Below, piece after piece: positions 1 through 6,207 of a DNA stretch of 10,567 bases. The notes under the pieces are model-generated. The model saw only the letters and a program-made list of their open reading frames with translations. It was not told the DNA's origin and did no database searches. Origin of the DNA: an uncultured Planctomycetia bacterium (lineage in GTDB: Bacteria > Planctomycetota > UBA1135 > GCA-002686595); NCBI GenBank assembly GCA_937952135.1, contig CALFYL010000221.1, forward strand, positions 1 to 10,567, given 5' to 3'. The translations under genes and the position numbers were made by a program. Position 1 is the stretch's first letter. Each line of letters opens with the position of its first letter.

Positions 1-354
1 AACGTGATCCGCGAGAGCGGCGTGAAGGTCTTCACGATGCGCGAGATCGACATGTACGGCATGAACGAGGTCATGCGCCGCGCGATCGCGATCGCCACCG
101 ACGGCACGGCGGGCTTCCACCTGTCCTTCGACATGGACGGGACCGATCCGAGCGTCGCGCCGGGCGTCGGCACGCCGGTTCCGGGCGGCACCGACTTCCG
201 CGAATCGCACCTCGTCATGGAGCACGCCGCCGAATCGGGCAAGCTGCTCGGGCTCGAGGTGACGGAGATCAACCCGATCCTCGACGAGCACAACAAGACC
301 GCGGAGTTCGCGGTGCAACTCGTGCTGTCCGCCATGGGCAAGCGGATCCTGTAG
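1..354 (+). CDS. rocF: Arginase, C-terminal part (5' end outside window)
   Basis: Arginase hydrolyses L-arginine to ornithine and urea in the cytoplasm using a binuclear Mn centre. The reading frame is open from base 1, so the gene begins upstream and only about 117 C-terminal residues of a usual ~300 are present. The ureohydrolase signature is clear: SFDMDGTDP followed by APGVGTPVPGG. Its two Asp codons at 130-132 and 136-138 are the family Mn ligands. Further on, EINPILDEHNKTAEFAV matches the EVNPILD block of arginases; the Glu there contacts the guanidinium group in the family. The ending SAMGKRIL is also typical of arginase rather than agmatinase. A TAG stop lies at 352-354. The exporter permease starts 14 bp later with no terminator between them, so read-through or co-transcription is possible, although the functions are unrelated. 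Family assignment is confident; substrate is inferred from the C-terminal block. Confidence 0.93.
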   Translation, partial: NVIRESGVKVFTMREIDMYGMNEVMRRAIAIATDGTAGFHLSFDMDGTDPSVAPGVGTPVPGGTDFRESHLVMEHAAESGKLLGLEVTEINPILDEHNKTAEFAVQLVLSAMGKRIL

Positions 355-368
355 AGGGCGGCGCAAGC

Positions 369-1229
369 GTGTTCGAACTCATCCGCTCGGTTCGGCGCCA
401 CCGCCGCCTGCTGCGCGACTTCGTCGTGCGCGACCTCAAGGGCCGCTACATCGGCTCGACGATGGGCTTCTTCTGGTCGATCATCTTTCCGCTGGTCAAC
501 CTCGCGATCTACTCGTTCGTGTTCCGCCTGGTGCTCAAGGCGCGCTGGAGCGACCAGCAGCCCGAGGAGCAGACGATCCTGCTGATGTTCGCCGGGATCG
601 TGGTGTGGTCGGCCTTCGCCGAGGCCGTGGCGCGCGCGACGACGACGCTGGTCGAGAATTCCAACCTCATCCAGAAGGTCGTGTTCCCCAGCGAGATCCT
701 GCCCGTGTACCTGGGCATCTCGTCGTGGGTGAACATGTGCATCGGCCTCGTGTTCGTCCTGGTGGGCGCTGTGTGGTACGGCTACATCGATCCGCTGGCG
801 GCGCCGGCGGTGCGGGCCGCGCCGGGCGATCCCGAGTACGTCCCGCTGGCGCTGGGCAGCTCGCTGGTCGTCCTGCCGCTGCTGTTCGTGCTTCAGTACG
901 TGTTCGCGCTCGGCCTCGGCTACATCCTCAGCGCGCTCAATCTGTTCATCCGCGATGTGTCGCACCTCATCGGCGTCGTCCTGACCGTGTGGATGTTCGC
1001 GACCCCGATCTTCTACGCGCCAGCGCAGGTCGTGAAGGCGGAGTACGCGTGGATGCTCGTCATCAACCCGATGCACTGGTTGATCCAGGCCTACCGCGAT
1101 GTCCTGATCTTCGGTCAGTGGCCGGAGGGGGCGCCGCTCGCGCGCTTCGCGATCGTCGCGGCGGCGACGTTCCTGCTCGGCACGAGTTTCTTCAACAAGT
1201 CGAAGCAGCGCTTCCCGGATCTCTTGTGA
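369..1229 (+). CDS. wzm: ABC-2 type polysaccharide export permease (Wzm-like)
   Basis: This 286-residue inner-membrane protein fits the usual 260-290 length of ABC-2 permeases exporting O-antigen, capsule or teichoic-acid glycans. An amphipathic basic N-terminus (RSVRRHRRLLRDF) leads into the family block LKGRYIGSTMGFFWSIIFP at residues 23-41. About six membrane segments follow, near 33-55, 69-90, 115-138, 162-190, 199-218 and 258-273. Other family motifs are NLIQKVVFPSEILP (99-112) and NPMHWLIQAYRDVL (233-246). A Pro/Ala-rich loop at roughly 141-160, between the third and fourth segments, looks slightly enlarged. The GTG start at 369 is the first start after the arginase stop; only a weak AGGGCGG lies upstream, so the start is likely but not certain. 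The TGA stop overlaps the GTG of the ATPase gene (GTGA), indicating translational coupling. Partner: the ATPase at 1226-2548. The exported glycan is unknown. Confidence 0.93.
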   Translation: MFELIRSVRRHRRLLRDFVVRDLKGRYIGSTMGFFWSIIFPLVNLAIYSFVFRLVLKARWSDQQPEEQTILLMFAGIVVWSAFAEAVARATTTLVENSNLIQKVVFPSEILPVYLGISSWVNMCIGLVFVLVGAVWYGYIDPLAAPAVRAAPGDPEYVPLALGSSLVVLPLLFVLQYVFALGLGYILSALNLFIRDVSHLIGVVLTVWMFATPIFYAPAQVVKAEYAWMLVINPMHWLIQAYRDVLIFGQWPEGAPLARFAIVAAATFLLGTSFFNKSKQRFPDLL

Positions 1230-2548
1230 GCACGAACCTAAGCCCCGAGGCGAGCACGGTTCCGAACCAGGCGACGAAGAGCTCGGCGCGTGGCAGCGCG
1301 ATCTACGCCGAGAACCTGTCCAAGTGCTACCGCTTGTACAACAAGCCCTCGCACCGGCTGTGGGACCTGCTGTTCGGCCTCAAGACCTACCAGGAGTTCT
1401 GGGCAGTCCGAAACGTCTACCTGGACATCCCGCACGGCAGCACGGTCGGCATCATCGGCGAGAACGGCGCGGGCAAGAGCTCGCTGCTCAAGCTGCTGAC
1501 GGGCGTGACGAAGCCGACCACGGGCTCGGTCGAGGTCTCGGGCCGCGTCGCGTCGCTGCTCGAGCTCGGCGCGGGCTTCCACCCCGAGTTCAGCGGCCGC
1601 GAGAACATCCACCTCAACTGCTCGATCCTCGGCATGACGAGCGAGGAGATCGCGGAGCGCTTCGACAAGATCGTGGCCTTCAGCGAGCTCGGCGATTTCA
1701 TCGAGCGCCCGGTGAAGACCTACAGCTCGGGGATGTACGTGCGCCTTGGTTTCTCGGTGGCCGCCAGCGTCGACCCCGACATCCTGATCATCGACGAAGC
1801 GCTGTCGGTCGGCGACGAGCACTTCCGCGGCAAGTGCACGAACCGCATCAACGAGTTCCGCGAGCAGGGCAAGACGATCCTCTTCGTCAGCCACGACATG
1901 GGCGCGGTGAAGTCCATGTGCCAGTGGGTGGTGCTGATGGACCGCGGCGAGGTCCTCGAGCAGGGGACCGCCGAGAAGGTCGCCGACGAGTACCTGAAGC
2001 GCGCCCACGCCCGCGGAAACGAGCGCCTCTCGGCGCTGAACCGCGGAAGCAGCGAGTACCCGCGCTGGGGTTCGGGCGAGGTCGAGGTGGTCGACGTGCA
2101 GATGCTCGGCCCCGACGGCGTCGCGAGCCACGTGCTGCGCACCGGCGAGCCGTTCTCGATCCGCCTGCGCTGGAAGGCGCACCAGGCCACGAAGAACCCG
2201 GTGTTCGGCCTCGGCATCTACCGCAGCGACGGCACCTACGTGAACGGCTCGAACCACCACTGGCGCGACCAGCCGCTCGAGATCCGCGACGTCGAAGCGG
2301 GAGAGGAGGGCGAGGTCGTGATGAGCGCCGACAAGCTCGCGCTGCTCCACGGCCAGTACTACCTCACCTCGTTCCTCTACGATCACTCGAAGGCCGCGCC
2401 GACCCCGATCGACCATCGCGAGCACGTGCTGACCTTCGAGGTGCTCGACCCCAAGCGACAACAACACGGCATGCTCCACTTGAATTCGCGCTGGAGCGTG
2501 CGTCGCCGCCGTCCCGGCGGCGATTTGAGTGGAGAGTCGAACGCATGA
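1226..2548 (+). CDS. wzt: ABC transporter ATPase with C-terminal glycan-recognition domain (Wzt-like)
   Basis: This 440-residue protein powers export of a lipid-linked polysaccharide through the Wzm-like permease. A nonconserved Ser/Thr-rich leader (1-25) precedes the nucleotide-binding domain: Walker A GENGAGKS (78-85), the unusual signature YSSGM (166-170) typical of the Wzt/TagH/KpsT branch instead of LSGGQ, Walker B ILIIDE (186-191), D-loop SVGD (194-197) and switch His223. Residues from about 275 to 425 form an extra beta-rich domain like Wzt_C, which in E. coli O8/O9a and Klebsiella systems binds the modified non-reducing end of the glycan; the central part reads GLGIYRSDGTYVNG. The tail is basic (RRRRPGG). 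The GTG start at 1226 overlaps the permease stop, and the TGA overlaps the ATG of the methyltransferase (ATGA). Having this domain implies that export depends on recognising a cap, which fits the methyltransferase next door. The family is certain; cap recognition is inferred. Confidence 0.95.
   Translation: MSTNLSPEASTVPNQATKSSARGSAIYAENLSKCYRLYNKPSHRLWDLLFGLKTYQEFWAVRNVYLDIPHGSTVGIIGENGAGKSSLLKLLTGVTKPTTGSVEVSGRVASLLELGAGFHPEFSGRENIHLNCSILGMTSEEIAERFDKIVAFSELGDFIERPVKTYSSGMYVRLGFSVAASVDPDILIIDEALSVGDEHFRGKCTNRINEFREQGKTILFVSHDMGAVKSMCQWVVLMDRGEVLEQGTAEKVADEYLKRAHARGNERLSALNRGSSEYPRWGSGEVEVVDVQMLGPDGVASHVLRTGEPFSIRLRWKAHQATKNPVFGLGIYRSDGTYVNGSNHHWRDQPLEIRDVEAGEEGEVVMSADKLALLHGQYYLTSFLYDHSKAAPTPIDHREHVLTFEVLDPKRQQHGMLHLNSRWSVRRRRPGGDLSGESNA
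2531..2536 (+). promoter_or_regulatory. Ribosome binding site of the methyltransferase gene
   Basis: GGAGAG lies 8 nt upstream of the ATG at 2545, inside the end of the ATPase gene. It supports the ATGA-overlapping start and translational coupling. Confidence 0.6.
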
Positions 2549-4152
2549 ACGACGCGGTGCTCGCGCTGCCGTTCGATCAGTACCAACGTTATCGCTTGGT
2601 GGCCGACCTGCTTCGCGAGCTGCGCGGCCACGGCGAGCGTCTGCACGTGCTCGACGTCGGCGGGCGCACGGCGGTCTTGCGCGACTTCCTCGAGGACGCG
2701 CGCATCGACCTCGTCGACATGGAGCCGTCCGACTCCGCCGGGCTGGTGCTCGGCGACGGCGCGCGCCTGCCGTTCAAGGACGGCTCGTTCGACGCGGTGT
2801 GCGCCTTCGACACGCTGGAACACGTGCCGCCCGCTTCGCGCGCGGCCTTCGTCGCCGAATGCCGCCGGGTCGCGCGCCGCTGGGTGGTCCTCGCCGGGCC
2901 GTACTCGCATCCGCGCGTCGCCGAGGCGGAGGAGCTGCTGAAGCGCTTCCTCAAGGACAAGCTCGGCGTCGAGCACCGCTACCTCGACGAACACCGTTCG
3001 CACGGCCTGCCCGACCGAACCGCCACCGAGGCGCAGTTGAAGGAGTCGGGTGCGCGCGTCCTCTCGATCGGGCACGCGAATCTGGAGCGCTGGCTGATCC
3101 TGCAGTGCCTGTCGATGTACCTCGACTACGACGCGTCGCTGCGCGGCGTCGCGCGCGACTTCCAGCGCTGGTACAACGCCGAGCTCTACGCCTCGGACCA
3201 CGCGCAGCCGTGCTACCGCCACGTCGTCGTCGCGGCGATCGGAGACGCGAAGCTGCCCGATCCCGCGCGGCTGCTCGCGCCGCCGGCGGCGCCGAACGGG
3301 GCGCTGACTCCGTTTGCGAAGCTCACTCCCGCGCTGCTCGAGTTCGACGCCGAGCGCACGCGTTGGCTCGGCGAGCGGAACGAGTTCCAGAGCTCGGTGC
3401 GCGACCTGAGCGCCGACCTCGCGGGCCACCGATCGTTCGTGGCCACGGCGCGGGCGGACATCGCCCGGCTCGAGGCGGACCTTCAACGCGTTTGCAGCGA
3501 GTTCGAGGGCGAGCGGCGAGCGTTCCGCGAGGCGCAACAGACCCTGGAGCACGACCTCGAAGGCCATCGCAAGGCGCTGGCGATCGCGCACGACGAGCTC
3601 GAGCACCTGCGCGTGGACGGCCACCACGGCGCGAAGCTGCTCGACGAGCTCGCGCAGGTGCGCGCCGAGCTCGAGCGGACGGCGGCCGAGCGCGAGCGCG
3701 AGCTCGAAGCCTGGAGGCTGGACGTCGCCGAGCGCGAACGCGACCTCGAGGGCCACCGCGCGGCGCTGCGCGACGTGAAGCTCGAGCTCGAAGGCCACAA
3801 GAGCGAACTCGCGAACGCGCAGCTCGAGATCGAAGCGCACCGGCGCGCGATGGCGGAACTGCAGGCGGATCTCGCGGGGCACAAAGCGGCGCTGGCGGAG
3901 TCGAGCGCGGACCTCGCCGGGCACAAGGCCGCGCTGGCGAACCTCGAGCGCGATCTGGCCGGGGAGCACGCCGCGCGCGAGCTCGTGGAACAGGCGCTCG
4001 AACGTTCCGACGGCGACTTGCGGCGCACGCTGCAACTCGCGAGCGGGCTCGAAAACAGCCTCGCGAAACGCGAAGTGGTGTACGACGAGCTGCGCCGCGA
4101 ACTCCGCAGCCGCTGGCGCAATTTGCTGCGCGTCTTCCGGCCGCTGCGCTGA
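2545..4152 (+). CDS. SAM-dependent methyltransferase with long coiled-coil tail
   Basis: This 535-residue protein combines a class I methyltransferase with a ruler-like helix. Residues 30-120 hold the Methyltransf_11 core: motif I VLDVGGRTAV (35-44), an acidic site after strand 2 (LVDMEP, 56-61), GDGARLPFKDGSFDAV (70-85) and FDTLEHVPP (88-96). A second alpha/beta section runs to about 235, followed by a Pro/Ala linker (240-260). From about 265 to 515 the sequence is almost unbroken charged coiled coil, including six tandem 14-residue repeats at 400-483. The last 20 residues are an Arg-rich amphipathic helix. The ATG overlaps the ATPase stop and has a GGAGAG site. Translational coupling to wzm and wzt suggests it acts on the exported glycan, as WbdD does when it methylates the chain end in E. 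coli O8/O9a, but no kinase domain is visible. The methyltransferase call is strong; the glycan-capping role is inference. It could instead methylate a sugar precursor. Confidence 0.88.
   Translation: MNDAVLALPFDQYQRYRLVADLLRELRGHGERLHVLDVGGRTAVLRDFLEDARIDLVDMEPSDSAGLVLGDGARLPFKDGSFDAVCAFDTLEHVPPASRAAFVAECRRVARRWVVLAGPYSHPRVAEAEELLKRFLKDKLGVEHRYLDEHRSHGLPDRTATEAQLKESGARVLSIGHANLERWLILQCLSMYLDYDASLRGVARDFQRWYNAELYASDHAQPCYRHVVVAAIGDAKLPDPARLLAPPAAPNGALTPFAKLTPALLEFDAERTRWLGERNEFQSSVRDLSADLAGHRSFVATARADIARLEADLQRVCSEFEGERRAFREAQQTLEHDLEGHRKALAIAHDELEHLRVDGHHGAKLLDELAQVRAELERTAAERERELEAWRLDVAERERDLEGHRAALRDVKLELEGHKSELANAQLEIEAHRRAMAELQADLAGHKAALAESSADLAGHKAALANLERDLAGEHAARELVEQALERSDGDLRRTLQLASGLENSLAKREVVYDELRRELRSRWRNLLRVFRPLR
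3742..3993 (+). repeat. Six tandem 42-bp units encoding 14-residue coiled-coil repeats
   Basis: Residues 400-483 of the methyltransferase read as six consecutive 14-residue units: DLEGHRAALRDVKL, ELEGHKSELANAQL, EIEAHRRAMAELQA, DLAGHKAALAESSA, DLAGHKAALANLER and the degenerate DLAGEHAARELVEQ. The pattern is [DE]-[LI]-x-[GA]-H-[RK]-x-x-[LM], two heptads per unit. Units 4 and 5 match in their first ten residues. Isolated copies of the same pentapeptide occur at residues 291-295 and 337-341. At the DNA level synonymous codons differ between units, so the array is diverged rather than a very recent expansion. Confidence 0.85.
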
Positions 4153-4175
4153 CGCGTGTCGTTCGCGCTCAGCGC
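4146..4175. terminator. Bidirectional hairpin spanning two convergent stop codons
   Basis: GCGCTGA (4146-4152) pairs with TCAGCGC (4169-4175), and an inner CGCG/CGCG stem (4153-4156 with 4164-4167, one bulged C) leaves a 7-nt loop. The outer stem contains the TGA stop of the methyltransferase on one arm and the stop of the minus-strand gene on the other. There is no T-tract, so intrinsic termination is plausible but not proven. Confidence 0.5.
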
Positions 4176-6106
4176 GCGCGGCGGATGCGGAAGACGACGG
4201 CGTCGCCGGCGGCGGGCGCGATGCGGAACGCGGTCCGCTCGACCTCGGAACTCTCGCTCGGCGCCGCGGAAAGCGGAGCGGGGTGCAGCCACTCGACCTG
4301 CTCGTCCGCCGCGAAGCTCAAGCGAACTTGCTCCGGCCAGTCGAGCCGCGCCGCGTCGTTCAGACGCGGGAGCAGGGCGCCGATCGTGATGCGCGCCCCC
4401 TCCTCGAGGTGCGTGCTCCAGGTCTCGATCCACGGCCGCGTGCGGTCTTCGATGCGCCAGGGCGCGAGCTCCACGCCCTTGGTCGCGAGCCAGCTGCGCG
4501 TGCGTTCCACGAGCGCAGCGTCGAAGGGCGCGCTCGCGTAGCTCGCCAGACTGCGATCCGCGCGCAGCACCCGACCCTCGTGCGCCGCCTCGAGTTTCTC
4601 GAGCACGTCGCCCGCGTGCTTGCGGCCGCGCGAGTCGATCCACGCGAATTCGCCGCTCACGAGCAGCGTTCCGCCGCGCTCGAGGTAGCGCGCGAGTCGC
4701 AGCAGGTCCCCCTCGTCGACGACGAGCCAGTTGCTGGCGACGAGCACCGTGAAACGCTTCGCGGCCTCCGAGTCGAGCGCGTCGCTCGGAAGGCTGCCGG
4801 CTTGCGCGCCGCAGTCGTCGAGCAGCGCCAGCCACGCGTTGCGCGCCGACTCGTACACGCCGTGCTTCTCCTGCCAACTCGGAAAGCGGTTCGGCCACGA
4901 CGGACCGTCGACGACGGCTTCCCGCAGCCACGCGGCCGAGAGCGAGCGCGCGGAGTGCACGAGCGCGACGCCGCGCGGGCTCGGCGCGAAGTGGGGGAGC
5001 TCTCGATCGAGCGCGTCGATGCGCGCGAGCGCGCGCTTCAAGCGTTCGGCGAGCTGCGGCTCGGCGCGCAGCTCCTTGTCGCTCCACACGACCGCGCCGT
5101 CGCCTCCGCGCATCCAGTGCTCCCACGCCGCCCAGGCGCTCGCGTGGGGACCGCGTTCGTCGCGAAAGAGCGTGATCCACGCGCGCTGCTCCGGGCGGCG
5201 GAGCGTGAAGAGCAACTCGCGCGCGTCGCCGACGCGGTAGCACTCGAGGAAGTCGAGCGGCGGGAGCACGCGCTCCACCGCGACGCCCGCGAAGGCGCTG
5301 CGGCCCGACACGCCGAGCAGTCCGACCCGCACGCCGGGGGCGCGCGCTCGCACGTCGTCGTGGAGTCGTGCGAGCACCTCCTGGAGCTGGTCCTGGTGGA
5401 ACTCGCGCCGCGCGAGCCACGCGCCGATGGGTGCGGTTTCGTCGCGCGCGAGCGCGCCGCACGTGGCGTCCGTCGAGATCTCGGCGAGCCGGAGCGCGCG
5501 GCCCTCCCCGTCGAGCCACGGACGCGCGAGTCGGCCGTTCCAGAGGGCGAACGCGGCCTCGCACAGCTCGCACTGGCACACGTCGTGGGGTGCGCCGCCG
5601 GGTGTGAGCCCGACTTCGTCGCCGAGCGAGACGCCGAGGCCGCGCGGGCCCGTCCGGTCGTCGAGCACGTCGCGCAGGGTCGCCCGCAATCGCTCGAGCG
5701 TCTCGGGCGCGGCGAGGCACGGCACGCGCCGCAAGTGCGCCGGGTCGCGGCCAGCGAGCCACGCGCGCCACGGGACGCTCCACGACGCGCGCTCGCGCTC
5801 GAGGTGCAAGTCGTCGCGGCCGGCGGCGTTGAACACGAGGTAGTCGAGGCCCGCTTCGTCGAGCTCGCGCTCGAGCTCGGCCTGTCCGCGAGGCACGCAC
5901 ATCCCGCCGAGCGAACGCGTCAGCTCGTCGAGCGCCGCCTCGCTGCGCCAAAGCAACACCTTGAATCCGTCCGGCCGCGTGGTTTTCGCGCTCGCGGCAG
6001 CGGCGGGATCGCGCGTAGCCGCGGCCTGGCGCCCAGCTTCGGCGCGGGGACTGGAAACGAGCGCCAGCGCGAACGAAGCGAGCGTCGCGCGAAGGCGTCG
6101 GTTCAT
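4169..6106 (-). CDS. Secreted GH42-like glycosidase-family protein
   Basis: This is a 645-residue probable exported protein. A signal peptide is visible: basic NRRLR, hydrophobic ATLASFALALVSS, and a likely cleavage after AEA at about residue 24. Residues 45-370 resemble a TIM-barrel like that of GH42-type beta-galactosidases and related glycosidase-like proteins common in planctomycetes. They include LGVSLGDEVGL (157-167), where Glu164 is a candidate acid/base, followed by a CQCELC cluster (Cys177, 179, 182), and WITLFRDERGPHASAWAAWEHW (310-331). Residues 375-500 look like the glutamine-amidotransferase-like trimerisation domain: RGVALVHSARSLSAAWLREA, VLVASNWLVVDEGDLLRLARYLERGGTLLVSGE. A small beta-sandwich tail follows. 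The ATG at 6106 gives the signal peptide, although no clear ribosome binding site precedes it. It converges with the methyltransferase, with 16 bp between stops. Sugar substrate and even catalytic activity are unproven. Confidence 0.7.
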   Translation of the reverse strand: MNRRLRATLASFALALVSSPRAEAGRQAAATRDPAAAASAKTTRPDGFKVLLWRSEAALDELTRSLGGMCVPRGQAELERELDEAGLDYLVFNAAGRDDLHLERERASWSVPWRAWLAGRDPAHLRRVPCLAAPETLERLRATLRDVLDDRTGPRGLGVSLGDEVGLTPGGAPHDVCQCELCEAAFALWNGRLARPWLDGEGRALRLAEISTDATCGALARDETAPIGAWLARREFHQDQLQEVLARLHDDVRARAPGVRVGLLGVSGRSAFAGVAVERVLPPLDFLECYRVGDARELLFTLRRPEQRAWITLFRDERGPHASAWAAWEHWMRGGDGAVVWSDKELRAEPQLAERLKRALARIDALDRELPHFAPSPRGVALVHSARSLSAAWLREAVVDGPSWPNRFPSWQEKHGVYESARNAWLALLDDCGAQAGSLPSDALDSEAAKRFTVLVASNWLVVDEGDLLRLARYLERGGTLLVSGEFAWIDSRGRKHAGDVLEKLEAAHEGRVLRADRSLASYASAPFDAALVERTRSWLATKGVELAPWRIEDRTRPWIETWSTHLEEGARITIGALLPRLNDAARLDWPEQVRLSFAADEQVEWLHPAPLSAAPSESSEVERTAFRIAPAAGDAVVFRIRRAR

Positions 6107-6207
6107 CGAACGAGAGCTTGCCCGCGCATCTCGAGGCGCGCAATCGTCCGCCGATCGTTCGAAGCGCTCGCGTTGCTACGCTACGCGCACTCCGCCTCCA
6201 CTCCGCC

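Noticed and set aside
1..354. Agmatinase or other ureohydrolase instead of arginase
   Set aside because: The EINPILDEHNKTAEFAV block and GKRIL ending match arginases; still, the missing N-terminus prevents absolute proof.
3742..3993. CRISPR-like array
   Set aside because: The 42-bp periodicity is in frame with the methyltransferase, there are no spacers, and units differ at the DNA level.
2383..4035. 550-residue minus-strand frame opposite the methyltransferase
   Set aside because: Mirror of the repetitive coiled-coil coding sequence; its regular Arg/Leu/Val pattern is a by-product of the repeats.
6118..6207. TTG start extending McsB by 30 residues
   Set aside because: The extra residues have no family similarity and the GTG at 6208 gives the normal McsB N-terminus.
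6107..6207. CtsR-type heptad operator or clear sigma-70 promoter upstream of mcsB
   Set aside because: No CtsR direct repeat is present, and TACGCT at 6177-6182 has no matching -35 at 16-18 bp.
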